Made by a program: the position numbers and the translations under genes. This document shows, piece after piece, positions 1 to 9,306 of a stretch of 20,098 nt of DNA; positions within the stretch are counted from its first letter, which is position 1; each line of letters starts with the position of its first letter. Location: the NCBI GenBank assembly GCA_002811675.1, contig PDIM01000085.1, forward strand, positions 49,277-69,374, given 5' to 3'. A model generated the notes under the pieces. The model searched no databases, was not told the origin of the DNA, and saw only the letters and a program-made list of their open reading frames with translations. Source of the stretch: Ichthyosporea sp. XGB-2017a (Eukaryota > Opisthokonta > Ichthyosporea).

Positions 1-88
1 TTTTTTGAAAAGATTTTTAAAACTAAGATTTTTTTTTTTTTGAAACAAAAATCAAAGAAGAAAGGGAAGAAGAGGAAGGGGGGAGGAA
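1..88. other. A/T-rich leader upstream of the first gene
   Basis: This short stretch runs from the window edge to the first start codon. It consists of T runs followed by a purine-rich segment (about 50-88). It probably holds the 5' untranslated region of the rabenosyn-like gene. I see no RNA gene or coding exon in it. Confidence 0.4.
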
Positions 89-2546
89 ATGGAGGGATTT
101 ATCTGCCCGATATGCCAGACAGAACTGGAATCGGCACCAATCCTCCGAAAACATTGGCAGAGTGCACACTCTGGGGGGGCTGGGGGCAGCAGCGGGGGGG
201 ACCAGGAAGGGTCAGAGAAGGTTCTGACGGGGATTAAAGGGTGGTTTTCAAGAGCGAAAACGCGAATCAAGTCCTCTGATATTTCTAATCGACAGGTGGA
301 CTATGATGAGGCAACCGGGGAGGAGTTTAGTGGAGATGATTTAGTAAGAAAGGACCACTGGGAGCCAGATGAGGCAACCAATGTGTGCAGGGAACAAGCA
401 TGCAATATTGAAGTGGAGGGATTACTCAATAGAAGGCATCACTGCCGCAGATGTGGCCTGTCTTTCTGCTCTAAACACTGTAATTTCCAGATGCGGCTCA
501 GTAGAGCAGCTCAACCGGCACCAGAAGGGGGTTTCTGGTGCCGCGTGTGCGAGAACTGCTTCTATAATCGCGAATACTTCACCCAGACAATGGGGGTGGC
601 CCGTAAGAGGACCAGCAAGTTCAGGGAATTGCGGAGGGAAAATACTGCATATCTCGAACTGGAAACGAACAAATTGGGGAATCGATTTGCAAAGGTGGGT
701 ATTGATTTATTTCCCGTTTGTGGCTGTGCTTATTTGAGGTGTTAAAGTGTGTTTAGCTTAATTAATTCTCTACTGTTTATATCTTTTCTCTTATCATTTG
801 TCCTCGGTAGTTGATAGAAGTTATCTCATCGGAAGAATATGGCAGTGAAGGCTTTGCAGGCCTCCGGAAAGCTGTTAGGAAAGGTATGGCAGTGTACATT
901 TGAACACTTTGATTGGTGTATATATATATCCCTTTGCCTCCTTTAGAAGGAAACTGATTGTTCAAAACAAACGTAAAACTAAATGTGCTATTTTTTTTTT
1001 CTTTAATTTATCAGCGGTTGAGCAAACAGTGGTTCCATGGAAAAATGATGTGGATGTGACAAACTGCCCTCAGTGCCAAAAGGTGTTTAGCTATCTCAGC
1101 CGCCGACATCACTGCCGGTTGTGCGGGGACATTATGTGCAACAAGACGGAGTGCTCGGAACTTATTAAAATCGGGGAAATTGAGAAACTGCTTAGGCAGC
1201 ATCTGCGTGGAACATCAATGGGGTCGCCGATGTCGATGAGGGATTTTAAGAGCTTTGGTAGGGGCGCAGAAATTGAAGGGAGTGGGAAAAGCAATACAAA
1301 TAGTCCAAAGGAGTATAATAAGGATATTGAAATTCGAATTTGCAAAACGTGTAAGCACTTGCTATTTCGAAAATATAACAAGCGATTGGCATTGAAATGT
1401 GCAGATCCTGAACTCCTATCGGTGTATGAACAAATGCGACGTGTTCGAGCTTCGATTGAAGAAACGCTACCCAAGTTTAATGCCGGCCTTCTTACCATTC
1501 GAGAAGCAAAGGATGAGAATGATATATCTCAGGAAGATAAAACAAAATTATTCTTTCTTCGAAAACAGCTGCGAGGCCTGTTTGATGAATATCTTATTTT
1601 AAGTAAAAACCTCTTGGCCCTCAAGCGTCCCGAATCAATGCCCCTGCCATCTTCGTCTGGCCAAGCGGGAGATGCAGGACATCTTCCACCTCCGCGTGAT
1701 GATAGGCAAACGCTAATTCGAGGCATCAAACGCTCTGCAGACATGTTTCTTCAAGAGAAAATGCTCACCTTGCAGATGATACCTAAGGATCTTTTTGTTG
1801 CTAAGAAGAAAGAACAGGTAGCCCTGGCTGTGCCTGAAAAATCTCATTCGGCACCCACTAGTCCAAGTTTGTCTCGCTCTCCGAAAATACGACCAGTATC
1901 GCCATCAAGAAATAACAACAACCGGAAGGGAAAAAATCCTGTGCTGTCTGCCTCCCAACATCAAAAACAACATGAGCAAGGTAAATTAGGTGCTGATGGG
2001 GCAATGGGCACAGCTTCAAAAACGCCCCAATCGCCCAAACAGAGCAGTAATGAACATTCGATGTCCGATGGAGCAGCAAATGCTGTAAAAGCGCCATTAA
2101 CAGGCGAGCATAAAAAGACATTTTCGCTAAGTGACAATTTCATTCCGAATCACCCGTATCAAAGGCGAAGCTCGGAAAGCAGCCTACGTTATAGCAGCAC
2201 GTCACTGGGGTACCGGGGATGGGATCAAGGTGGTGCAGAAGGAGCCGTTGCTCGCGATAGCGATAAAGACACCGACTCGAGCATCATTGGGTCCACGACA
2301 TCGTCTCATACAGACGATATGAGTCTTTTTGCTAACATAAGTGCCCCCTCCAAACGCCATAGGAGGCAGGGAACTGGTGGGGGTAAATTTGGAAGTGCCC
2401 GGACAGTATTTTTCGAGCAAAGAGGGATCTTAGAGGGGTATCTAGAGGAGGCCAAGCGACTAAACCGGACTGATGAAATTGAGATGCTTGAAAGGTCCAT
2501 TCATGATATTGACCTGGAAATTGAAGGATCGCGTCATAAGGACTAA
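89..2546 (+). CDS. RBSN: Rabenosyn-5/Vac1-like endosomal tether with two FYVE domains
   Basis: Predicted Rab5/PI3P effector that tethers vesicles to early endosomes. I join three exons: 89-694, 811-883 and 1015-2546. The introns (695-810 and 884-1014) begin GTGGGT and GTATGG and end TAG and CAG, giving 736 residues in one frame. Seen in order: an N-terminal C2H2 finger (C6, C9, H22, H27); a first FYVE finger (about 91-160) with RRHHCRRCG at 115-123; a basic helix; a second FYVE finger (about 233-347) with VPW before it, RRHHCRLCG, and a roughly 55-residue Ser/Gly-rich insert; a disordered Ser/Pro-rich middle; and a C-terminal helical segment (about 690-736) like the Rab-binding helices of rabenosyn. 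The VVPW and RRHHCRLCG regions match animal rabenosyn-5 closely. Having two FYVE fingers is more like yeast Vac1/Pep7. The ATG at 89 places the C2H2 finger at the extreme N-terminus, as the family expects. Confidence 0.88.
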
Positions 2547-2873
2547 AAAATCTCAAGTCATATGAATTAGAGCGCGTAGTGTAAACCTTGCAAAGAAACA
2601 AAGAAGAAAGGAAAGAACAATAAACCTCCTTGTGATGAAACATGCAAAATATAAAAACAACTTACAAGTTACAAGGCCACCCGACCCCCTGAAATGATTT
2701 TTGCACATTTTTGTTTCTTCGTGCATTGTTATTTATTTTCTTTCTTTTTCTTTCTTTTTTTTTCTTTTTCTTTCTTTTTTTTTTTCTTTTTCTAAAATCG
2801 TCAATTATGCTTTTGAACTAAATCCTCATTCTTCTTCATTCAATTGACACACATTGCTGTGTAATCTACCACA
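2547..2873. other. Intergenic spacer with polyadenylation-like signal and T/C tract
   Basis: This 327-bp spacer separates two genes in the same orientation. Near 2619-2625 there is an AATAAA hexamer that could be the polyadenylation signal of the upstream gene. From 2736 to 2792 the plus strand is an unbroken T/C run of TTTC and TTTTTC units. The rest, up to the next ATG, is presumably promoter and 5' untranslated sequence of the channel gene. I see no coding exon. Confidence 0.5.
2736..2792. repeat. Pyrimidine-only T/C microsatellite tract
   Basis: There are 57 consecutive pyrimidines on the plus strand, built of irregular TTTC and TTTTTC units. It lies about 80 bp before the channel start codon. 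It could be a nucleosome-excluding promoter tract or the pyrimidine tract of an unrecognised 5'-UTR intron. Confidence 0.7.
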
Positions 2874-4793
2874 ATGAAGAAGGCACAGATGAATCGCCTT
2901 ACTCGGCGTCTCGAGAGAATGGAGTCTCAATTGACCATGATGGCAATGCAGCAGCAAAACACCTCCATGGCACCCTCCACCTGCTTCTCCTCCTCCAACG
3001 TGTCAGAGTCTGCGGGGATGAACCAGTCCAGGGCAGGGACTGCAGATCCCCATTATGAAGCGGAAAGGGCGGAGAATATGAATAGGAAGGGATCACTGTT
3101 TGTACGTGAAGGGGCGGGATGGCGAGGTTCTTTACCGTATCTTAACTATAACGAAGAAGAGGGGCGACTTGGGAGATCAATAGAAGACGCATACAGGGAA
3201 GAAAATGAAGAGGAAGAAGAAGGGGGGGAGGAGGACTTCAAGGAAGCGCTAAAAACCTACGTGGAGGATAAAAACATGGATGCAGCTACAAACTTCCTCG
3301 ATGACAGCAAACCATTATCGCGAAGGATAATCTGGTTCCTTCTTTTGGCGTTACTGTCTGTATTTATGATTTATTCCATCTACTGTGTGGCAGAGTATCT
3401 TGATTCAAAACCTACCAAGGGGTATCTGGAGGTGAAGTCCTTTGAGTCTGCGGATTTCCCTGTTGTCACTGTGTGTAATAATAATCCCATAAAGAAAAAC
3501 CTCCTTCGTGCATTTGCGGCGCCTGGAGATATCAACGTGAGTGACGAATCCGCTAATGCCACCTACGCGTTGGGATTAATGTACTGGAACCTCCACCGCG
3601 AGGAGATTGAGCAACTGAGCTACACTTATGAGGAGTTTATTCTCCACTGCACCTACCAAGGGAAGGAATGTGCTAGGGATCAATGGAAACGCTACGTGGA
3701 CGCCCGCTACGGGAACTGTTATCAGTTTAATTTAATTGAAAGCAACAGCAGCAAATCCCCACTCCGGGTGAGTTCTTTTGATCGCCTGTTTGATGATTCC
3801 CTCAAGCTCTGGCTCAATATCCAGCGGCAGTCCTATCTCAGCACCGTGGACGCGTACGGGGCAGTGATCCTCGTCCACGATCAACACACACCGCCCGATA
3901 TGAGCCGCGGGCAGTGGCTTCCCGTTGGATTTGAATCCCACATTGGCATCTCCAAGCGGGAAGTGCACCGGTTGCGGGGCGATTGGGGCAGTTGTGATTC
4001 CGCAAAGGACCTTCAGGTGTACAGCACCCACGCGTGTATGGGCAGTTGCCTCCAAAAGGTTCTCCAGGATCAGTGCGGTTGTCGCGGGATCGGAGATCTC
4101 TCCAGTACAAGTCTCCCGGTATGCACAAACTTCCAATATATATCACAAACGGGGGCCATCAAGACCATCATCAACTCCAACAACTGCACAATGGAGGATC
4201 TCCAGAGATTGGGCACTGATGTATCGGGATGCAACTGTCCAGAAAAGTGTTTTGAAACAACTTACCGCCAGGAGATCTCCCTGAGCAACTACCCGACGAC
4301 CCAAGCCACTCCGGGGATCTTTGAGCGGCTGCTTGAGCGATATGGAGGGGATTACTTTTCAAAAACCTATACTAATCTCACAAACGCTTCCCCAAAGAAG
4401 GACAAGTGGGTTTTTCTTAATCAGAACGGCATCAAAGCCTCGCTTTATTACTCCTCCCTCACGGTGGAGATGCAAAAGGAAATCGAGGCCTATAGCCTCA
4501 CTGAATTTGCGGGAGAGGTGGGTGGGTTGATGGGATTATTTCTGGGCATGTCTCTGTTGACAATTGCAGAGTTTATAGATTTCATTTACGTTACCATCAG
4601 GAAGAAGATTAGCAGTTACAAGAACAACACGGATACGGATAATAACAACAGTAACAACAGCAATAAGAACACCAGCGAGGATTACATTGCACATCAAAAA
4701 CAGCACAAAGACGAAGAACAACAACAAATCGAACGACAACCAGAAGAAGAAGAAGAAGACAAATCGCTAATCAAAAACGCTCTTCTTGGTTAA
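2874..4793 (+). CDS. DEG/ENaC (amiloride-sensitive sodium channel family) subunit
   Basis: Predicted trimeric cation (sodium) channel subunit of the plasma membrane, 639 residues, single exon. Seen: a long cytosolic N-terminus with a short amphipathic helix (1-30) and an acidic stretch (about 104-122); TM1 at about 152-173; just after it the family motif FPVVTVCNNN (195-204); a large extracellular domain rich in Cys, including CMGSC, CGCRG and a CNCPEKCFETTY cluster typical of the thumb and palm; and TM2 at about 551-573 with GLFLGMSLLTIAE, containing the Gly-x-Ser selectivity filter. The cytosolic tail is Asn-rich and then Gln/Glu-rich (about 584-629), which is low complexity. Both family hallmarks are intact, so it should be functional. 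The family is mostly known from animals, so its presence here is notable. Its stop codon lies 23 bp from the stop codon of the convergent MIF-like gene. Confidence 0.93.
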   Translation: MKKAQMNRLTRRLERMESQLTMMAMQQQNTSMAPSTCFSSSNVSESAGMNQSRAGTADPHYEAERAENMNRKGSLFVREGAGWRGSLPYLNYNEEEGRLGRSIEDAYREENEEEEEGGEEDFKEALKTYVEDKNMDAATNFLDDSKPLSRRIIWFLLLALLSVFMIYSIYCVAEYLDSKPTKGYLEVKSFESADFPVVTVCNNNPIKKNLLRAFAAPGDINVSDESANATYALGLMYWNLHREEIEQLSYTYEEFILHCTYQGKECARDQWKRYVDARYGNCYQFNLIESNSSKSPLRVSSFDRLFDDSLKLWLNIQRQSYLSTVDAYGAVILVHDQHTPPDMSRGQWLPVGFESHIGISKREVHRLRGDWGSCDSAKDLQVYSTHACMGSCLQKVLQDQCGCRGIGDLSSTSLPVCTNFQYISQTGAIKTIINSNNCTMEDLQRLGTDVSGCNCPEKCFETTYRQEISLSNYPTTQATPGIFERLLERYGGDYFSKTYTNLTNASPKKDKWVFLNQNGIKASLYYSSLTVEMQKEIEAYSLTEFAGEVGGLMGLFLGMSLLTIAEFIDFIYVTIRKKISSYKNNTDTDNNNSNNSNKNTSEDYIAHQKQHKDEEQQQIERQPEEEEEDKSLIKNALLG

Positions 4794-4816
4794 ATTAACA
4801 ACCAAAAATTCCTAAT

Positions 4817-5170
4817 CTACTCTGCAAATGTTTTGAAATCCCATCCCACATTGGGTCTCTCACAATCATTAAAAAACACATAAACCCTCGACCCAGCCAC
4901 CTTCAAGTGATCATTGAGCATATCACACAGGATCATAGTCACCTTACTGTTATACGTCAAATCAATCTTCCCAATACTGCTCACTTGAACAACCGCACAC
5001 GGTTCAGTACTTCCTCCCATCGTCAACGACGCCCGCCCTTCGATCCGAACCATAATGTACTCCACTGGCTTCCCATACGTCTCGTTAATCTCCTTCGTAA
5101 TACCTTTATGGAGCGCCTCACTCACCGCTGGAGGGATGGGCACATTCGCTGACACTTGGATGAAAGGCAT
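4817..5170 (-). CDS. MIF: MIF-family tautomerase
   Basis: Small protein of 117 residues, the normal length for macrophage migration inhibitory factor and D-dopachrome tautomerase, which form trimers with keto-enol tautomerase activity. The catalytic N-terminal proline is present (P2 after Met removal). Other landmarks are GKPVEYI with the active-site Lys (K34), MGGSTEPCAVVQ, SSIGKI (I66), SRVY (Y97) and PNVGWDFKTFA near the C-terminus, all in family order. Two differences from vertebrate MIF are visible. The second Cys of the Cys-x2-Cys redox motif is Val (C58, V61), and the Asn that follows the active-site Tyr in MIF is Phe (F99). There is no signal peptide and no intron, as expected for this non-classically secreted or cytosolic family. 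No link to neighbouring genes is apparent. Confidence 0.93.
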   Translation of the reverse strand: MPFIQVSANVPIPPAVSEALHKGITKEINETYGKPVEYIMVRIEGRASLTMGGSTEPCAVVQVSSIGKIDLTYNSKVTMILCDMLNDHLKVAGSRVYVFFNDCERPNVGWDFKTFAE

Positions 5171-7576
5171 TGTTGTAAATCAAATTATATTAATTTCCAC
5201 ACACTGAATTTTAAATCTCCTCTTTTTAAAAGATTTACAACAGGTGAACAAAACAAAACAAAGGGGGGGAAGGGGGAACTAAAACAAAACACTTCAAACC
5301 AACAAAAAGTCCCATGTACACGTGGTCACTCATAGATTCCACTTGATAGATTCCTCGCTTGTAAAACATAATGACGTATTGAAGGACTAATCCACCTCTT
5401 CTGGCACAAGTAAATGCCCTCTCCTCCACCTTAAATTAACTCCTCCTCCACTCAACCACACCTTTAGTTGATCGAATGTCTTTTTGAAATGGGGAATCTA
5501 GTTTTCTCCTGAATCAACAAAAATAAAAAAGGTAATCTCGGTAATCTTCTTCCCCCTGGTTCTTCTTTGACTGTTTGCATCTCCACCGCAGCCTTTTCTT
5601 CTCGTTCTTGCACTGCTAACCCACCGATGCATGCAGAAAAATCCAAATCTATCATTCATAACCACTTGCAATCCTACAAGTTGAGTGCCTGTGTTGTTCG
5701 GATCAAAGTAAGGTGGGCCATCTTTCAACAACTGAAAGGACTCTTCTTCTTTATTGACCAATAACCGGATGTCACAGTCATAACTCATTGACCTAAACAT
5801 GCCTCTGCACCAGTGTGCACTGTACAGCAATTCCGTTTATCCCACTAAAAAACTGCAAGTGATTCCCCTCACCCTGGTTCTCGCCTCAATTTCTCCACCT
5901 GAGCGGATCTAAACGCTTGCATCCACTGCTCAGGAAGCCTAACTCCCTACAGGGACAAATGCTATCCGTATAGTCAAATGGTGCAAGTGTCAAAACAAGA
6001 TATTATTGATACGTCCTTAAACCACTGAAACAAGACCTTGCGTTTTTATCTTTGGGTATTGTCAGTAGTGTTGATACAAGCCCACTGTTACTTCTGCGAA
6101 AACACTTCAACTATACATGTGAGCAGGTGCTGAGCGTATAGTTCTAGTGTCCCTTGGCTGAGCGACATGGAAGTAGACCAGCAGAATCTCTGTGTAAAGG
6201 CACTTCACTCAATTGCTCATTCATTGCATTCCAAGCTACTCCTTTGTAGTCTAGAATATTCACTGTGCCCTCTCACTTTGATGCTTGAATTGAGGAGGCG
6301 TAACGAACATGCCATCCAACCGCTGCCCTTGCCCACAAAAACTGCACTTAATGCAGTTAGGGAGCAGAATTTCATCATTCACATCCATTGGAATTGATGA
6401 ACATTGCTCGAAGAGAATGACTGCAATGAATGATTCGATTGCGTGATGGGAAGATGAGGAAAATGAGGAGGAGGAGGAAGAAGAATAAAACAATGAACAA
6501 AAGTTCCTTTTTGAGGTAAATAGTAAATACAGCAAGAAAAGGCGCGCAAACAATGGAAATACTCTCTTCTCCGTGAGTTGTGACCACTCATGATGTCTTG
6601 TGATTGAGAATACATCCTGTCTGCCCCCCCCCCCATTTCATTAGAAGACACATAGCGAGGAGAAGCCCCTCTTTGACACTCCATAAAAACAGCTAATATG
6701 TATAAACACAGGAATTCTTCTAATGACAAATCATGAACAAGACTGTCAAGTCGCACAATTTCAGTATCCAATAATTCGCCCATGTGAAGAGAACCGGACA
6801 GTGAGACGTCCCATGTTCAGCAAACACCAAAGTATTGAGAAAAATCAACGAAGTGAGGTAAACCAATACACTGCAGTACTGCAGCGAGGGACAGAGGGAA
6901 AGGACTATTCACATTGAGAAGCACATCCCACTCAAACTTTAAAATATAATTAAACTTTAAAGCACAACTACAAATATGAAATATATAATGTCATCGGAAT
7001 GTTTGCTTACGTGATACACTTTCCCTATTTGATGACTTTGTCTAAACTATCTACTCCTCGACATGTGACTGGTGAGGTGATTGGCATTTGGATTGCACAC
7101 CAAAACAACAAACATAACCCTCCATTTCGTATATTTCATATACCCCAACTTCCTCTTCTTGAAGACTGGAATGCACATTTCCCGCATGATTTGTCTATTA
7201 ATTAACCCGCATAAACAATAAACACCCAAATCACATCATTTTAACCAAAACTAGAATTATTAACTTCCCTTGAAATAACCAACATAAATGCTCCCTTTTC
7301 AAGACTCTTCGTCTAAAGGACCGTTGAATTAGCAGGGCTATCAGTTATGTATCACCCCACCCACTCTCTCAGAGACTCGAGCCCTGTTGGTTTCCCGGTT
7401 CCCCTAAGACCTAAGACCTCCCAAATTACCTAACGAATTTTAGACGTAGCCACTCGATCCCTCTTAAACTATAAAGTGAGCATTCAATTCTGGCATAAAA
7501 TTCTGTTGCTGCCTGTTAACTTTAACCTTTCTTTTTTCTTGCAATTTGCTTTGGTTTTCTTGCTTCGCTCCATGCG
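5171..7576. other. 2.4-kb region without a clear gene
   Basis: This is the longest gene-poor stretch in the window; elsewhere genes are separated by about 20-640 bp. It lies between the MIF-like gene and the ammonium transporter promoter. Short open frames occur on both strands, but none is longer than about 134 codons and I recognise none. Contents worth noting are splice-compatible open segments on the minus strand between 6783 and 5625 (listed separately), an 11-C homopolymer at about 6624-6634, and a more G/C-rich patch at about 7310-7460. The part nearest 7751 is presumably the transporter promoter. I found no tRNA or other RNA gene that I can support. Confidence 0.5.
5625..6783 (-). CDS. 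Candidate multi-exon gene, product unknown (tentative)
   Basis: I do not recognise a product, and this is a tentative model. Four open segments on the minus strand can be bounded by GT-AG sites. 6783-6531 starts with ATG (MGELLDTEIVRLDSL). 6420-6277 is preceded by a strong pyrimidine tract ending CAG, and encodes a Cys-x2-Cys-containing stretch (CIKCSFCG). 5946-5873 is preceded by CCCTGTAG and encodes LPEQWMQAFRSAQVEKL. 5819-5625 contains DGPPYFDPNNTGTQLVG and ends at a GTGGGT donor like that of the first gene. The junction phases agree for segments one to two and three to four; the link between segments two and three and the 3' end are unresolved. The 53-base intron between the last two is shorter than others here, and an 11-G run inside segment one is unusual for coding sequence. 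It may instead be decayed or noncoding. Confidence 0.28.
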
Positions 7577-7583
7577 TATAAAT
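7577..7583 (+). promoter_or_regulatory. TATA-like element upstream of the ammonium transporter
   Basis: The sequence TATAAAT lies 168 bp before the transporter start codon. It would be a plausible TATA box for a gene whose strongly biased codon use suggests high expression. This is position and sequence only, so it could be chance in A/T-rich DNA. Confidence 0.3.
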
Positions 7584-7750
7584 TGAGGAGGAGGTCAGCG
7601 CTTCGCTTTTGAAAGTTTCCTTCTTCAGTTTGTGTTTGCATTTTAGATTCAAATCTTCAAAAACCAAAAACAAAAAATTAGAGAACACAGATTTTTACAT
7701 CCTCTCAGCAAATTCTACCGTTTCCTTTCGCTTGACTTTTATTTTCAAAC

Positions 7751-9142
7751 ATGTCTACTTTAAATGATGTTGAAGCACAGCTTGCTGCTTTGCAAGCAAG
7801 AGTTGAAGCCACCGAGGCTGATATCAACCAATTTTTCCTTGTTGTTATGGGAATTTTTGTCTTTCTCATGCAGACCGGTTTTGGAATGCTCGAAGCTGGT
7901 TCCTGCCATAGCAAGAACGTGACCAATATTCTTTGCAAGAATTTTCTTGATCCTTGTGTCGCTGCTGTTGCCTTCTGGTTCTTTGGGTATGCTTTTGTTG
8001 CTGGGGATGGAAAGTTCATCGGAAGTCACCACTTTTTTCTTGAAAACTTCCCGGAAGATGAATACACCAGCTGGTTCTTTCAGTTTGTCTTTGCGGCCAC
8101 TGCCACTACCATTGTGAGTGGTGCCATGGCTGAAAGAACTCAATTTGTTGCTTACCTGTGCTACTCCTTCTTTATCACTGGATTTATGTACCCTGTTGTT
8201 GCCCACTGGGGATGGTCCTCTGAAGGTTGGTTGTATACCAGAGGATTCATGGACTTTGCTGGGTCCAGTATTGTGCACTGCACTGGTGGCGCTGCTGCTT
8301 TGATGGGTGCTGTCACCATTGGACCTCGTATTGGACGATTTAATGAACGCGGAGAACCCCAAGATATGCCTGGTCACTCTACAGTCTTGTCCTGCTTGGG
8401 AGGTCTTCTTCTTTGGACTGGTTTCTTTGCTTTTAATGGAGGCTCCGAACTCGGAATCTTTGGTGGAAGTGCTAGTCAAGTTGGTCTTGTTATCACAAAC
8501 ACAACCCTTGCTGCAGCTGGAGGTGCTTTGACCGTTCTTGTTGCTATGTTTTGGCAGGTGAGAAAATGGTCCTTGCTCAGTGCCATCAATGGCTCTTTGG
8601 CTGGAATGGTTTCTATTTGCTCTGGATGCAATGTTGTGGAGCCTTATGGTGCATTTATTATTGGAATTGTTGCTGGTGTCACTTATATTTGCTGGTCCGC
8701 CATGTTAGTCAGACTCAGAATTGATGATGTTATTGATGCCGCCCCTGTGCATTTGGGAGCTGGTATGTGGGGAACTATTGCCACTCCCTTGTTTGCACAC
8801 AACAGCATTTTGGATAACAATGGAGTTCTTTACGAGTGGAACAGAGAGGCCTTTAAGATGCTCGGCTACAACATTGCCGGCACAGTTACCATTACCGCTT
8901 GGGCCGCCGTTCTTAGTGGTGTGTTTTTCTTTGTCTTGAAGAAACTCAACTACCTCAGAATCACTGAGGAATTGGAACTTGAAGGTATGGACCAGAAGAA
9001 ACATGGAGAGCCCGCCTACCCCGTTCGTGCATACAGCCGTAACTTCAGTGGTAGTGACTTGGGAGTCAAGGAAGGTAGTGCTGTTGCCCCCGCCAAACGT
9101 TCCCCTTCTTCTGACATTGAAGAGGCCCATATCAACTATTGA
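7751..9142 (+). CDS. AMT: Ammonium transporter, AMT type
   Basis: Predicted plasma-membrane ammonium transporter, 463 residues, single exon, with about 11 hydrophobic segments as in the AMT/MEP/Rh family. Seen: TM1 with GFGMLEAGSCHSKN; AMAERTQF; the family signature DFAGSSIVHCTGG (168-180), which carries the first pore His (H176) and the structural Asp (D168); HWGWSSEGWL in the outer vestibule; and DAAPVHLGAGMWG (329-341), which carries the second pore His (H334). Both twin histidines are present, so transport activity is expected. A short N-terminal heptad-like helix precedes TM1. The C-terminal cytosolic tail (about 405-463) is hydrophilic and ends with a Ser/Pro-rich segment that could be regulated by phosphorylation. 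Codon use is more biased than in neighbouring genes (many GTT, GGA, CTT, ACT), suggesting strong expression. Convergent with CFAP251, 164 bp away. Confidence 0.97.
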   Translation: MSTLNDVEAQLAALQARVEATEADINQFFLVVMGIFVFLMQTGFGMLEAGSCHSKNVTNILCKNFLDPCVAAVAFWFFGYAFVAGDGKFIGSHHFFLENFPEDEYTSWFFQFVFAATATTIVSGAMAERTQFVAYLCYSFFITGFMYPVVAHWGWSSEGWLYTRGFMDFAGSSIVHCTGGAAALMGAVTIGPRIGRFNERGEPQDMPGHSTVLSCLGGLLLWTGFFAFNGGSELGIFGGSASQVGLVITNTTLAAAGGALTVLVAMFWQVRKWSLLSAINGSLAGMVSICSGCNVVEPYGAFIIGIVAGVTYICWSAMLVRLRIDDVIDAAPVHLGAGMWGTIATPLFAHNSILDNNGVLYEWNREAFKMLGYNIAGTVTITAWAAVLSGVFFFVLKKLNYLRITEELELEGMDQKKHGEPAYPVRAYSRNFSGSDLGVKEGSAVAPAKRSPSSDIEEAHINY

Positions 9143-9306
9143 GAAGTGTGATAAGGAAATGGAAAGAAATCATCGACCTTTTGTACAGTATCCACCTTTA
9201 ATAATTTTTAAATAATAAACATTTTTAAATAATAAAGAAATAAGACAATATACTTTTTCTTTATTTTATTTTGTTTTTAATATGAGTGCAAGACAGGCGA
9301 GTTCTC

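Noticed and set aside
6167-6397. Plus-strand open frame of 76 codons
   Set aside because: It overlaps the better-supported minus-strand segments, has no recognisable domain and is short enough to arise by chance.
7047-7229. Minus-strand stretch resembling the first strand of a PH domain (KLGYMKYTKWRVMFVVL), possibly paired with the PH-like end WMQAFRSA near 5930
   Set aside because: The two pieces are 1.2 kb apart with no connecting exons that I could phase, and a stop interrupts the nearest joining frame. The resemblance is probably chance.
7310-7460. G/C-richer patch considered as a tRNA or other structured RNA
   Set aside because: I could not fold a cloverleaf or find a proper T-loop and acceptor stem on either strand.
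7760-8479. Long minus-strand open frame inside the ammonium transporter gene
   Set aside because: It is a shadow of the strongly biased codons of the transporter; its translation is low-complexity Ser/Lys-rich and unlike any family.
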